Assembly: GCA_031291305.1 (NCBI GenBank) | Contig: JARLJH010000034.1 | Coordinates: 1-64,000, forward strand | Length of the DNA stretch: 64,000 nt | Reading direction: 5' to 3' | Origin: Rhodoferax sp. | GTDB taxonomy: Bacteria > Pseudomonadota > Gammaproteobacteria > Burkholderiales > Burkholderiaceae_C | Part shown: piece after piece, positions 55,766 to 64,000 of the stretch | How the letters are laid out: each line of letters begins with the position of its first letter | Position numbering within the stretch: the stretch's first letter is position 1 | Made by a program: the position numbers and the translations under genes | The notes under the pieces: generated by a model | The model's input: the letters and a program-made list of their open reading frames with translations, nothing else | Databases searched by the model: none | Told to the model about the DNA's origin: nothing

Positions 55766-56509
55766 TCAGTATTCCTGCCTTGTCGGGCGAAACAGGATTT
55801 CGTTGATGTCCACGTCATCCGGCTGGCTGATCGCGAAGGCCACCGTCCGGGCGAACGAATCGGCAGGAATTGCATAGGCGTCGTAGAAGTCTTTCAAGCG
55901 CTGGGCCACATCGGCTTCGGTTGCGCTGCCGGGCAGCTCGGTGGCGACGGCGCCCGGTGAGATGATGGTGCTGCGGATGTTCCAGGCCTTGACCTCCTGG
56001 CGCAGGCCCTCAGACAGGGCGCGTACCGCATGTTTGGTGGCGGAGTAGACCGCACCACCCGGGCCGACCTTGTGACCGGCGACCGACGACACATTGATGA
56101 TGTGCCCGGCCTTCTGACGCTGCATGTGTGGCAGGGCTGCGGCGATGCCATACAGCACACCCTTGATGTTGACGTCGATCATCTGGTCCCAGTCATCGAC
56201 CTTGATGCGGTCCAGCGGCGACTGCGGCATCAGCCCGGCGTTGTTGATCAACACGTCGATCCGGCCGAAATTCTGCACGGCCGCGTCGACCAGCGCCGAC
56301 ACCTGTGTACGCTGGGTGACATCGGTGGCACGGGCCATTGCTCGGCCGCCCTTTGTGATCAGCTCGTCGGCCAGTGCCTGGATGCGCTCCAGGCGGCGCG
56401 CACCCAGCACCACGGTCGCGCCCTCGGCGCTGAGCAGCCGCGCAGCGGCCTCGCCCAGCCCGCTGCTGGCGCCGGTGATGACAATGACTTTGCCTGAAAT
56501 GTTATCCAT
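55766..56509 (-). CDS. classical SDR oxidoreductase
   Basis: 247 aa, NADP-preferring SDR of the YdfG-like type. Motifs: [13 protein letters not shown] (TGxxxGxG) at 12-23, [11 protein letters not shown], catalytic Ser in [16 protein letters not shown] (Y, K), and SPGAVATEL. It is the first gene of the minus-strand run to the MBL hydrolase. A perfect 9-bp hairpin overlaps its ribosome binding site (56512-56539). Substrate is unknown. Confidence 0.93.
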   Translation of the reverse strand: MDNISGKVIVITGASSGLGEAAARLLSAEGATVVLGARRLERIQALADELITKGGRAMARATDVTQRTQVSALVDAAVQNFGRIDVLINNAGLMPQSPLDRIKVDDWDQMIDVNIKGVLYGIAAALPHMQRQKAGHIINVSSVAGHKVGPGGAVYSATKHAVRALSEGLRQEVKAWNIRSTIISPGAVATELPGSATEADVAQRLKDFYDAYAIPADSFARTVAFAISQPDDVDINEILFRPTRQEY

Positions 56510-56511
56510 CG

Positions 56512-56539
56512 GTTCAACTCCTATAACGCTGAGTTGAAC
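56512..56539 (-). promoter_or_regulatory. hairpin or operator over the SDR ribosome binding site
   Basis: Perfect inverted repeat GTTCAACTC-N10-GAGTTGAAC directly upstream of the SDR start (56509). On the minus strand the second arm contains the AGGAG Shine-Dalgarno. A folded RNA would mask it; equally, the same repeat could be a protein operator (T-N11-A-like half-sites). Confidence 0.6.
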
Positions 56540-56563
56540 TTTAGATGGGTACTTATCAATTAA

Positions 56564-56930
56564 CTAGCGGTCAAATGCTTGAATGAGAGTAAAGCAAATA
56601 TTGCCAATCAACAACCAACGACTCAGCATAATCCAAATTCCGTGTGAAATAAGTGCCGCGAAAGCGGCCACCTGGGAGCACCTGCTATTGGTCGTCACGA
56701 GACGACCACTTTGAGGATGGGCAACCTCGGTAGCGGACATTGGTGGCAAAAAAACTGTAGACGCGTGAATGTCGGCTATCAGGCATCGATTTGGGTATTT
56801 GCTACGACAGCAATGGGTCGCTATGTAGAGCTCTCCATAGCGACCCCTATGCACAGGTCTCAACTATGTGTAGTTTGTGGTTCGGTCGGTTGTTACGTCG
56901 AAAGGCAAAGGCGCCGACCTCCCCAAGTAG
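56564..56930. other. intergenic, repeat-rich
   Basis: No gene is supported in this stretch of about 370 bases. It contains a strong palindrome GGGTCGCTATG...CATAGCGACCC (56815-56846, 11-bp perfect arms) and the left arm of a longer inverted repeat (56841-56868). Confidence 0.5.
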
Positions 56931-57185
56931 CTATTCATAGTTTTCGCTGACCTCTGGTCGATGATTGTGGATGCCATTCGCAGCACGGGTGCTCGCCGGA
57001 AGAAGGGCCGTTCTCCCGACCCGAGATAACTGTCCAGTAATCCCCGCTCTCGCATCGGTCCACCTGGAACGTGGCCCATAGCCCCGGCTCAGCCTATGGC
57101 GCGGAATTATGTATAGGTCTGCATGCGCCTTAACAAGAAGGCTTCCTCCAAACTCTCCATAGTTGAGGTCTGTGCATAGGGGTCG
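56841..57185. repeat. 345-bp segment bounded by 28-bp inverted repeats
   Basis: The arms 56841-56868 and 57158-57185 are inverted copies matching at 26 of 28 bases (ATAGTTGAG..CTGTGCATAGGGGTCG). The left arm is preceded by a palindrome starting GGGTCGCTATG. The segment cuts through the 3' part of the Ntn-hydrolase frame. It may be a miniature inverted-repeat element or an invertible segment; no transposase is inside it. Confidence 0.55.
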
Positions 57186-57800
57186 GGTCCTGCTCATGGT
57201 AACCTTGGCAAACGCCTCGTCAAACCATGCCAATCGCTGCTCCAAGTCCAACCCTTCGTACAGCCGCTTCACGAAACTATTGATTTCCTCCAGTCCAACG
57301 GCTTTTTCAAAGTTACTGCTACCGCTACCAACGTGAAGCAGTATGGGACTGGCGTTCGCCCGTCTGGCATAGAGCTGCACAGCGTGGGTAAACGGTGTGA
57401 ACAGGTACAGGCTGGAGAAAAATGCGCCTTTGTCCGGGTCAAAAAATGTCACGATGGGCTGGTTTTCCATCACCGCCTCGTTATTAAGCATCCGGTCTCG
57501 GGCGTCGAAGTCGAATGCCAAATGAACAAAATCACTGACGCACTCCAGCGCGGTCTGGCCATCGCTCACCTCGGAAAAAGCTCCTAGATAGCCATGGTCA
57601 CCAACGGTGCCCGCAATCCCAACGGCCTGATCAGCGTTCTTGCTCAAGTAGATTTTCTGAACACCGTCGATCCCGGTGTTGCCCGACGTAGTGATGGAGA
57701 TGCCGGCGGCGAAGATGCTGACCGGCCCATCTGACTTCCCCCTGCGGTCGGCCGCGAGCAAAGAATAGTCCTTGTGCAAGATGTTGAGTACAAAGGTCAT
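56931..57800 (-). CDS. proteasome-type Ntn-hydrolase protein (3' end displaced)
   Basis: N-terminal-nucleophile hydrolase related to proteasome beta/HslV proteins. From ATG 57800 the second residue is Thr (MTFVLNILHKDYSLLAADRR); after Met removal it would be Thr1 with Asp17 at the usual place. Lys48 in VQKIYLSK matches the proteasome Lys33 with an insertion, and GSGSS near residue 182 matches Ser129. VGIAGTVGD is the usual beta-strand pattern. The frame runs on to 56931 through the inverted-repeat segment (57185 leftward), so residues beyond about 205 are probably not native. No ATPase partner lies beside it. A GTG at 57938 lies inside a repeat and is unlikely as start. Confidence 0.72.
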   Translation of the reverse strand: MTFVLNILHKDYSLLAADRRGKSDGPVSIFAAGISITTSGNTGIDGVQKIYLSKNADQAVGIAGTVGDHGYLGAFSEVSDGQTALECVSDFVHLAFDFDARDRMLNNEAVMENQPIVTFFDPDKGAFFSSLYLFTPFTHAVQLYARRANASPILLHVGSGSSNFEKAVGLEEINSFVKRLYEGLDLEQRLAWFDEAFAKVTMSRTRPLCTDLNYGEFGGSLLVKAHADLYIIPRHRLSRGYGPRSRWTDARAGITGQLSRVGRTALLPASTRAANGIHNHRPEVSENYE

Positions 57801-57920
57801 GTGTTCAAAAAACAGGTAAATGCTGTTGTTGTGGGTCAAAAAGTGCCCGGATGGGCACGGGCCAAAGGAGTCCGAATGCACCGAAAAATGCGCCGTCTCG
57901 ACGGACTGCTGGAAAAGGCT

Positions 57921-58047
57921 AACCGCTACAATTTGCACGAAAATCAGTAACTCTCAAAATTTAGGTACTTCATAAGTCATTGATTTATATAGGTTGTTAT
58001 TTTGAAACCGCTACAATTTGCACGTAAATCAGTAACGCTTAAATTTT
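57921..58047. repeat. two direct copies of a Tn3-end-like repeat
   Basis: Copies 57921-57963 and 58006-58047 share ACCGCTACAATTTGCACG, then (A/T)AAATCAGTAAC. The second abuts the tnpA stop. A related piece, GCGACAATTTGCACGAAAA, lies in the same orientation upstream of tnpA (61092-61129). Direct, not inverted, orientation is unusual for ends of one Tn3 element. Confidence 0.55.
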
Positions 58048-60997
58048 AAGCACCACCGCTAGCTCTGCGTTTTTGGGGCGGCTGATCCAGCAAAGCATCG
58101 GCATATCGCTCCACGCCAAAGGCCATCAGCCCGCGGAAATTGATGTGCTCGAAATGTACCGGCCCCATGCGACGCAGCCAGGCGTCTTCAATCGAGTGCT
58201 TTTCCTTGCGCCAGCGATCGACGACTTGCTGCATCTTCATGGTGTTCCAGGCAATGACCAGATTGGTCAAGAGCGCGTGTGAACCGGAAACCGCCCGGAT
58301 TTCGTCCCGCCGGCGTCCTCGCTCCGCAGCCAGCCGCCCGAAATAGATAGCCCGCTGCAGCTGGTGGACCGACTCTCCGCGGTTCAACAGGGTGTGCATT
58401 TCACGCCGAAATTCAGGATTACTGAAGTAGTCACACAAAAACAATGTCCGCAACAGGCGCCCCAGCTGGTCCGCTGCCTTGTGCATGGGATCACCCTGAG
58501 CTGAGGAGCCCATCTTCTCCAGCGCTTCCTTGGGTGTCAACCGGCCGCTACGAATGGAGGCAATCAGTCGCAACAGCTCATCCCACCCTTTGTGAATCGC
58601 GCGCTCCGACACATTGGTGAGCGCGATGCGTTCCAGGTTCTCTGGCAGTTTGACGGATCGGGGCAGGTAAAGCCGACGCTCTGAAAGATCCCGCATCTGG
58701 GGACACAAATCAAACCCCAGGAACTTGCTCATAGTCATCGCAACAAAGGTATACCCGTGGGTATCAACGGCCAACATGGACAGACGCATGTTTTCATCGG
58801 TCTGTGCCGCGTTGTATTCCTCAACACCACTTACGGCCACGGACCCTTGCCGTTCGTTGTGGACGATAGGCTCGTCATGGGCAACTCCGTACACATCCAG
58901 GACGTGGGTGTAGAGACCAATCGCTCGGGTGCGACGCCGTGGATCGGTTCTGGAGTTGTAGAGGTGCCGGGAAGCATCCAGCGCCATCATGTCCGAAGAC
59001 GCCTTGGTGCCAGAGCCCCAATTGGCCGTGATGGAGTGCTGGCGCTGGAACTCCACCACACGATCGTTAGCACGGCGCAGGCGCCCATGGGCTTCCAGGG
59101 AACGCATCGCAGCAGAAATATGGGCGACCTCGACACCAGGAATCATCGCGGCCACGCCCTTGGCATCGTTCTCCGTACCGTGGGCCAATAGCGCCGCGTA
59201 GCAGGAGACCAGCTCCTGGGTGGACTTAGCGCGCCGCCCCAACAGAACTTCGCTGAATCCGGTTGCGGCGTCCATTTCGACAATGATGTCGCCGATCTGA
59301 ACCTCCCCGATACTGGCAAACATCATGTTTCGGCTCGCGTCAATAGCCTTGTCTTGTGCCAACGCCTCTATCTAGGGCAAATGCACAAGGCCACTGTCGT
59401 CAATGCTGACTTCACCAGCCTCGACTGATTCCGATAGGGCTTGCAGACCTGCCTCCAGGTGGGCGTACAGCCGGGTGAGGAATTTTTCTGGATCCGCATT
59501 CAGGCTCAAAGCGCTGATCAAGCGCAACCGGTCTTTCTTCCATTGCGCCGGTGGGATGAGCAAGTCCTCACGGTTTCGGTAATCCCAGCTGTGATCCACC
59601 CAAAGCCGGGAACTGCGAAAACCATGACGCACTGCCATCATGGTGGCCGCCTTCAATGCTGCGAACGCTTTGCTCCGATCCTTGACGTTGAGCATTTCAT
59701 GCCAGACTGGATCGACAATGCTCACATCAAAGTCAGCTGGTAGCTCCTTAATACCTTTGGCATCCAGCTCCCGGAGTGCCATCACCTGTTTGAGCGGCCG
59801 TTGCGCAGCATCACCCTTGATCTCCAGATCAGAGAAGACATTCAGCAGGGACGTCACCTTCGTGGTGTCGTCTATCAGAGACTGGCGAACCAGGGCGGAG
59901 TGCCCAATTGCTGCAATGGGCTCATCGTTGGGAATGAGCTTTTTGAGGGCTTCGATCTTTTCGTCAGACGTGCTTCCTTCTGCGTGGATGATCAATCGCA
60001 TTTCATCCCGCTGCTGCCGGTATTCGACAGCGGTACGTGCCTGCTTGCTAAGAACACGCCCCGATGCATGCCGATACAAATCATTGACACGGCGCCCGGT
60101 CAAATACATAAGGGTGTCGGTGAGATCCAACAGGGTGACTCGCAAGAAGCAGATGACCTCCAACATCTGGGTGTCATCGCTTAGGCGCCGGGTGTCAAAA
60201 GGCGGCCGGTTGGCTACGGCTTGGGCATAGGCGCGCATTCGTGCGGTGGAGATGTGACTCAAAGGCCACTTATCGACTTCAAGCGTCTTGAGATAGGTGA
60301 TCTTTTCTGAGACTTCCGACAGCGTGGTCGGGCTGTGTTTACCTGGTGGAGTCTTGAGCCATTCCAGCATGGTGCCGCCCGTGCGCCCTCGGCGTGGTGA
60401 AAACACTGCGGAAACCATGTTCTTGCGCACCGAAGCAGGAATTTCCTTCTTGATTCCTGCCATGGCCAAGGCCTCTGTGGAGGCAAAAGATTCGCGGGCG
60501 AGATCGCGCAAAACCCGGTCTGAAGGGAGAAGATAACGGCGATCAAATAGCCATCGCTCAGCAGCCTGAACCAAGTCATCCACAGAAACTGCCGTATTGC
60601 TCAGCTCGGCCAACGCTATTGCTAACTCAGCCAAAACAGCGTCGTCGGCATCGCTTATTCCTGCGGTATCACGGGCCCATTTTTGATGGTCATAGAGAGT
60701 TGCGCGGCGCTCATAGATGGTCTTGAGAGAGGCTATCGCTGTTTCGCCCAAGACTAGGGAATGACACAAAGATCTGAGTAGGCTGCGCGGGAGATAGGTC
60801 GCTCGGTCAAGAACTCGACCGGTGGCACGTAGTACAACGAGCTGAACTGCAGCACCAAGCCTGCGGTCTGTCCGAAAGCGTTCGCGGATTGCCGCGATGT
60901 CCCCAGAACTCAGCTTAAAAGACTGCTCGACATCAAAGTCTGAAAGTGACTTTGGAAGCTCCTTGGAGCCGACGAATCGCAAATGAAATCCGGCCAA
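58046..60997 (-). pseudogene. tnpA: Tn3-family transposase interrupted by one amber codon
   Basis: DDE transposase of Tn3 type, about 980 codons in all. The N-terminal part (60997 to 59375, 540 codons) ends GLVHLP, then TAG (59372-59374); the same frame continues at once (IEALAQDKAID) to the stop at 58046, giving the C-terminal catalytic part. That part contains ANWGSGTKASSDMMALDASR (first Asp) and later HNERQGSVAVSGVE. The frame before and after the TAG is intact, so a single nonsense change, and not a frameshift, splits the gene. Unless the codon is read through, the element cannot transpose on its own. It lacks an adjacent resolvase; tnpS/tnpT lie at the other end of the island. Confidence 0.9.
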
Positions 60998-61091
60998 AGC
61001 ATCTCCCTGTGGGGTTGCAGTTGCCGAACACTATAACTGGCGACGGGATGGCTATTTTGAGAGCTTTTCAAGCAAGGGTTTACCCTTGGTT

Positions 61092-61129
61092 GAAAGCGCG
61101 ACAATTTGCACGAAAACCTAGATCACCCC
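61092..61129 (-). repeat. candidate Tn3 terminal inverted repeat (right end)
   Basis: On the minus strand the 38 bases begin GGGGTGATCTAGGTTTTCG and run inward towards tnpA. GGGG at the outer tip and a length near 38 bp are typical of Tn3 ends. The outer tip is 18 bp from the -10 box (TATAAT, 61147-61152) of tRNA-Gly. The matching left end has not been found with certainty. Confidence 0.5.
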
Positions 61130-61146
61130 TGAAGCGAAGGGCGTTC

Positions 61147-61152
61147 TATAAT
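61147..61152 (+). promoter_or_regulatory. -10 box of tRNA-Gly
   Basis: TATAAT lies nine bases before the tRNA-Gly 5' end. No good -35 hexamer stands 16-18 bp upstream (the place reads near CACCCC), which falls where the mobile element ends, so the original -35 may have been replaced. Confidence 0.55.
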
Positions 61153-61160
61153 GGCGGCAC

Positions 61161-61234
61161 GCGGGTGTAGTTCAATGGTAGAACGGCAGCTTCCCAAGCT
61201 TCATACGAGGGTTCGATTCCCTTCACCCGCTCCA
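61161..61234 (+). tRNA. tRNA-Gly (anticodon CCC)
   Basis: Class I tRNA, 74 nt with encoded CCA-like TCCA end. Acceptor GCGGGTG pairs with CACCCGC; the D arm is GTTC/GAAC. The anticodon loop TTCCCAA gives CCC, with a C-T mismatch in the stem (GCAGC/GCTTC). The T loop is GTTCGATTC. It decodes GGG. The island ends just upstream of its promoter; its 3' end does not carry the island, so this is not integrase-type insertion into the tRNA. Confidence 0.95.
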
Positions 61235-61307
61235 AGCGCAGCGTTTGATATCCCAAAAAAGCGATGAAATCTCAATTAATTCAATGAATTACATCCGAGA
61301 CTGCATC

Positions 61308-61520
61308 CTATTTGTCACGAGCCTTATTCTCTGCTGCGTCATCCCAGGTCGCCCAATCTACTTCAAGAACTTCCGGAACTGGTAGCGTACGCGGAAATTC
61401 ACGCCGCTCTCGCAATGCCGTTGCCCATGTATTGGCAGACTGGTCAGTACGTGTTGCGGCCCTATTTGCCACTTTGGCGTGCTCAGTATCCGAGGGTTTC
61501 AAAAGTTTTTTAAATAACAT
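61308..61520 (-). CDS. conserved hypothetical protein, 70 aa
   Basis: Small, charged protein (LFKKLLKPSDTEHAKVANRA at the start). An AGGCAAC sequence lies just before ATG. The composition is rich in Ala, Arg, Thr and Asp with no membrane helix and no motif I recognise. It lies on the minus strand opposite tRNA-Gly. Confidence 0.45.
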   Translation of the reverse strand: MLFKKLLKPSDTEHAKVANRAATRTDQSANTWATALRERREFPRTLPVPEVLEVDWATWDDAAENKARDK

Positions 61521-61606
61521 GTTGCCTATACTTTAAGTGCAACAAACCATAACGCCAAGTCCGACACCGCAACAGGGTTAAAGCAAGCCCGAGGGAGCTA
61601 GGCAAC

Positions 61607-61939
61607 TTACTCTTTTGGTTTGTCGCTATGTGACACCTCATATCCATCGGCGACGTAGGCTGGCCCTTTCATCAGCCAGACGATGATGCAGCCAATGCCT
61701 ACCGTCAAACCAGTTGCCCAAATAAAGGTGGCAACCCCCAGCATGATGAAATCAAAAATTTCAATTCGATGCTCAATCTCCGAGGCACTACCTTCGGTGA
61801 ATGCAAGACGGGCCATCCAAGACGACAGCGCTGGTAACACCGCACCCGCCAGTAGTATCTGTGGCATCAACCGCAACAGACGCAGCTCAAACCCATAAGG
61901 GGTTCGCTGGAATCCAGGCAGTTTGTTAAGCCACTTCAT
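61607..61939 (-). CDS. small membrane protein, 110 aa
   Basis: Two hydrophobic helices: about residues 26-45 (LLRLMPQILLAGAVLPALSS region) and about 66-90 (FIMLGVATFIWATGLTVGIG). The soluble ends are charged. I do not recognise the family. It lies 22 bp after the GNAT gene on the same strand and may share its transcript. Confidence 0.6.
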   Translation of the reverse strand: MKWLNKLPGFQRTPYGFELRLLRLMPQILLAGAVLPALSSWMARLAFTEGSASEIEHRIEIFDFIMLGVATFIWATGLTVGIGCIIVWLMKGPAYVADGYEVSHSDKPKE

Positions 61940-61960
61940 AAAGTCATTGTAGGCAAGACC

Positions 61961-62464
61961 TCAAAGCCACTTCTGCATGAACAGGGCGTGGCCCAGGCTG
62001 GGCTCCAACTGATAGTTTTCAAAGCCGATACGACGGTAAAGCCGCGCCGCAGGTGCGTTGCCAGACAACACTTCCAGGGTGAGCTTGCAGGCACCCCGAT
62101 CAAGTGCCAGTTGTTCCACCAGCCCCAGCATCTGCTCGCCAATGCGTTGCCCGCGGTGAGAGGCAGCCACCACCACGTCGTGAATATTCACCAAAGGACG
62201 GCAGGCGAACGTCGAAAAGCCCTCGACACAGTTGACAAGGCCAACCGGCAATCCACCCAGCGCGTCATCAAATGCCAGTACGCTGAACATAAAGGGGCGT
62301 GCCCGCAAGGCCGCTGGCAGATTGGCTTTGGTGAAGTCGGACAAGGGCTCCGCACCGCCCGCGTTGTCGCGAGCATAAGCGTCCAGCAGGTCGACCAGCG
62401 CAGCCGTGTGTGCTGGGTCGTTGTAATCGGCGCGAATCAGTCTCAAGGATACGGCTTGACTCAT
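61961..62464 (-). CDS. GNAT family N-acetyltransferase
   Basis: 167 aa. The acetyl-CoA loop is [13 protein letters not shown] (Q/RxxGxG/A-like) at about 103-115, and the fold ends with [21 protein letters not shown], both typical of GNAT enzymes. The start overlaps the glmM stop by four bases (ATGA), so it is translationally coupled to glmM. Substrate unknown. Confidence 0.88.
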   Translation of the reverse strand: MSQAVSLRLIRADYNDPAHTAALVDLLDAYARDNAGGAEPLSDFTKANLPAALRARPFMFSVLAFDDALGGLPVGLVNCVEGFSTFACRPLVNIHDVVVAASHRGQRIGEQMLGLVEQLALDRGACKLTLEVLSGNAPAARLYRRIGFENYQLEPSLGHALFMQKWL

Positions 62465-63807
62465 TCCAAACTCTCCGGCTGAACGATAGTTTTGGCGATA
62501 CGCTGCGCACAGGCCTTGGCTTGGGCGGCATCACGTGCTTCTACCATGACGCGTAACAGTGGCTCCGTGCCGCTGGCACGGATTAACACGCGTCCGCTTT
62601 GACCTAATTCAGTCTCTACGGCGCGGGTTTCCTCTTCCAGTCTCGGGCTGGCTTTCCAGTCCTGGCCGGGTTGCAAGCGCACATTGAGCAGGGTTTGTGG
62701 GAACAAGGTGACATCTTTGAGCAACTCCGTGAGGCGCTGGCCGCTACGCACCACTGTCTGCAACACCTGCAGCGCAGATATCAGACCGTCGCCCGTTGAA
62801 TGTTTGTCCAGGGCCAGCAGATGACCAGAGCCTTCGCCACCTAGCAGCCAACCGTTCTTATCCAACTCTTCCAGCACATAGCGGTCACCCACTTTGGCGC
62901 GTACAAAAGCGACGCCACGTGATGTCAAAGCCACTTCAACCGCCATGTTGGTCATCAGGGTACCCACCACACCAGGCACAGCTTCACCACGGCGCAGCCG
63001 GTCAACCACCATCAGGTACAGCAATTCGTCGCCATTGAACAGACGGCCCTGGGCATCGACAATTTGCAGCCGGTCAGCATCGCCATCGAGTGCCACGCCC
63101 ATGTCTGCACGGTGTGCCTTGACAGCGTCGACCAACGCATCTGGGTGCGTGGCTCCTACGCCGCGATTGATGTTCAGCCCGTCGGGCGCACAGCCAATCG
63201 AAATCACCTCTGCGCCCAATTCGTGAAACACCTTGGGCGCAATCTGGTAAGCCGCACCGTGGGCGGCGTCGACCACAATGCGTAGACCCTTGAGCGTCAG
63301 GTTGTTGGCAAACGTACTCTTACAAAATTCAATGTAGCGCCCTGCCGCATCGTCAAGGCGACGAGACTTGCCCAGGTTGGCCGAGTCCACCCAGACCGGA
63401 TCCATGGCCAAAACTGCCTCTACATCACGCTCCCACTCATCCGACAGCTTGGTGCCCTGTGCGCTGAAAAACTTGATGCCGTTATCGTCAAATGGGTTAT
63501 GGCTTGCGCTGATGACCACACCCAGCGAAGCACGCTGCGCACGTGTCAGGTACGCCACGCCGGGTGTGGGCAAGGGGCCAAGCAGCACCACATCAACCCC
63601 CGCCGAGTTAAAACCACTCTCCAACGCGCTTTCAAGCATGTAGCCCGAGATACGAGTGTCCTTGCCGATCAGCACTGTGGGCCGTGCCTCCGAGCGCTTA
63701 AGCACCCGGCCAACCGCATGCGCCAAGCGCAATACAAAATCCGGCGTAATGGGCGCTTGCCCCACCGTGCCACGAATGCCATCTGTTCCAAAATATTGAC
63801 GCGTCAT
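62461..63807 (-). CDS. glmM: phosphoglucosamine mutase
   Basis: Converts glucosamine-6-phosphate to glucosamine-1-phosphate for peptidoglycan and LPS, 448 aa. The active-site Ser lies in [17 protein letters not shown] (about 98-114), the Mg loop is [12 protein letters not shown], and the C-terminal phosphate-binding motif is [14 protein letters not shown]. The [10 protein letters not shown] start is typical. It lies between folP (upstream) and the GNAT gene (downstream) on the minus strand, the usual folP-glmM order. Confidence 0.97.
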   Translation of the reverse strand: MTRQYFGTDGIRGTVGQAPITPDFVLRLAHAVGRVLKRSEARPTVLIGKDTRISGYMLESALESGFNSAGVDVVLLGPLPTPGVAYLTRAQRASLGVVISASHNPFDDNGIKFFSAQGTKLSDEWERDVEAVLAMDPVWVDSANLGKSRRLDDAAGRYIEFCKSTFANNLTLKGLRIVVDAAHGAAYQIAPKVFHELGAEVISIGCAPDGLNINRGVGATHPDALVDAVKAHRADMGVALDGDADRLQIVDAQGRLFNGDELLYLMVVDRLRRGEAVPGVVGTLMTNMAVEVALTSRGVAFVRAKVGDRYVLEELDKNGWLLGGEGSGHLLALDKHSTGDGLISALQVLQTVVRSGQRLTELLKDVTLFPQTLLNVRLQPGQDWKASPRLEEETRAVETELGQSGRVLIRASGTEPLLRVMVEARDAAQAKACAQRIAKTIVQPESLE

Positions 63808-63842
63808 GAGGGAATATGTCCTTGTGAATCAATCTGTGTTGG

Positions 63843-64000
63843 CTAAGCTGATCTTATCGCCTCAAGCACCTTTAAAACCTGCACGGTTTCCTTGACATCG
63901 TGTACGCGAACAACCGAGGCCCCTTGCTGCACAGCGCACATTGCCGCCGCCAGACTGGGAGCCAGGCGCTCTTGGGGAGCTAGTTTTTCGCCTTGGTCGG
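63843..64000 (-). CDS. folP: dihydropteroate synthase, C-terminal part
   Basis: The last 52 codons of folP before the window edge. They end in SLAAAMCAVQQGASVVRVHD followed by VKETVQVLKVLEAI and a TAG stop at 63843-63845. RVHDVxET is the conserved end of DHPS, which joins p-aminobenzoate to a pterin. The gene runs beyond the right edge. glmM follows 35 bp downstream. Confidence 0.92.
   Translation of the reverse strand, partial: DQGEKLAPQERLAPSLAAAMCAVQQGASVVRVHDVKETVQVLKVLEAIRSA

Noticed and set aside
57801-57938. N-terminal extension of the Ntn-hydrolase from GTG 57938
   Set aside because: The GTG lies inside the transposon-end-like repeat and the extension would hide Thr1; ATG 57800 gives the canonical MT start.

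Overview
The window looks like a chromosomal segment of a betaproteobacterium of the order Burkholderiales, most likely a Comamonadaceae member (Rhodoferax/Polaromonas-like). The evidence is the tmRNA tag ANDERFALAA, the order holC-pepA | lptF-lptG, a Tat-exported HiPIP, and the folP-glmM pair at the right edge. No lineage-defining 16S gene is present, so the assignment is an inference.

Core region (1-32.9 kb). tRNA-Ser(GGA) and a lone branched-chain amino acid binding protein are followed by holC-pepA, divergent from lptF-lptG. Next come a CysB-like regulator with an aminotransferase, a 5'-nucleotidase lipoprotein, a hybrid histidine kinase, an RluA-type pseudouridine synthase, a short HPF/RaiA-like protein, ssrA, gph-ubiG, HiPIP, a PfkB kinase, fpr and alaS. 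The core block ends in a coherent catabolic locus at 21.4-32.8 kb. This holds a MocR/GabR-type regulator divergent from gabT, a complete polyamine/GABA-type ABC importer (ATPase, binding protein, two permeases), a chemoreceptor, a ureohydrolase (agmatinase or guanidinobutyrase) and gabD. Together they would sense, import and degrade guanidino/polyamine compounds through GABA to succinate.

Mosaic island (about 33-61.1 kb). It opens with a divergent tnpT-tnpS cointegrate-resolution module of Tn4651-type Tn3 transposons, with a core recombination site visible between the genes. Cargo block 1 (35.6-43.1 kb) is a LysR regulator divergent from SDR, NAD(P)-binding protein, MFS exporter, aldo/keto reductase, beta-propeller protein and Na+/H+ antiporter. 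A scar of four truncated genes follows (43.4-44.9 kb): a Tn4651-type tnpA 5' fragment, a paralogous NAD(P)-binding gene, an MFS stub and the end of a PRISE-like reductase. Cargo block 2 (45-56.5 kb) has an FGE-like protein, NAD(P)-binding protein, Zn-alcohol dehydrogenase, SDR (paralogous to block 1), LysR, Bcr/CflA MFS, metallo-beta-lactamase-fold hydrolase, DUF4405-like membrane protein, cyclophilin-like protein, exported flavodoxin, aldo/keto reductase, a cupin resembling hydroxynitrile lyases, and another SDR. The island closes with a proteasome-type Ntn-hydrolase homologue whose 3' end looks displaced, and a Tn3-family tnpA split by one in-frame amber codon.

Right flank (61.1-64 kb). tRNA-Gly(CCC), two small hypothetical proteins, a GNAT acetyltransferase, glmM and the 3' end of folP.

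The items most worth a second look are the single-gene proteasome-like protein beside tnpA, the redox cluster with the HNL-like cupin, the hairpin that would mask a ribosome binding site at 56512-56539, and the import/chemotaxis/ureohydrolase locus.
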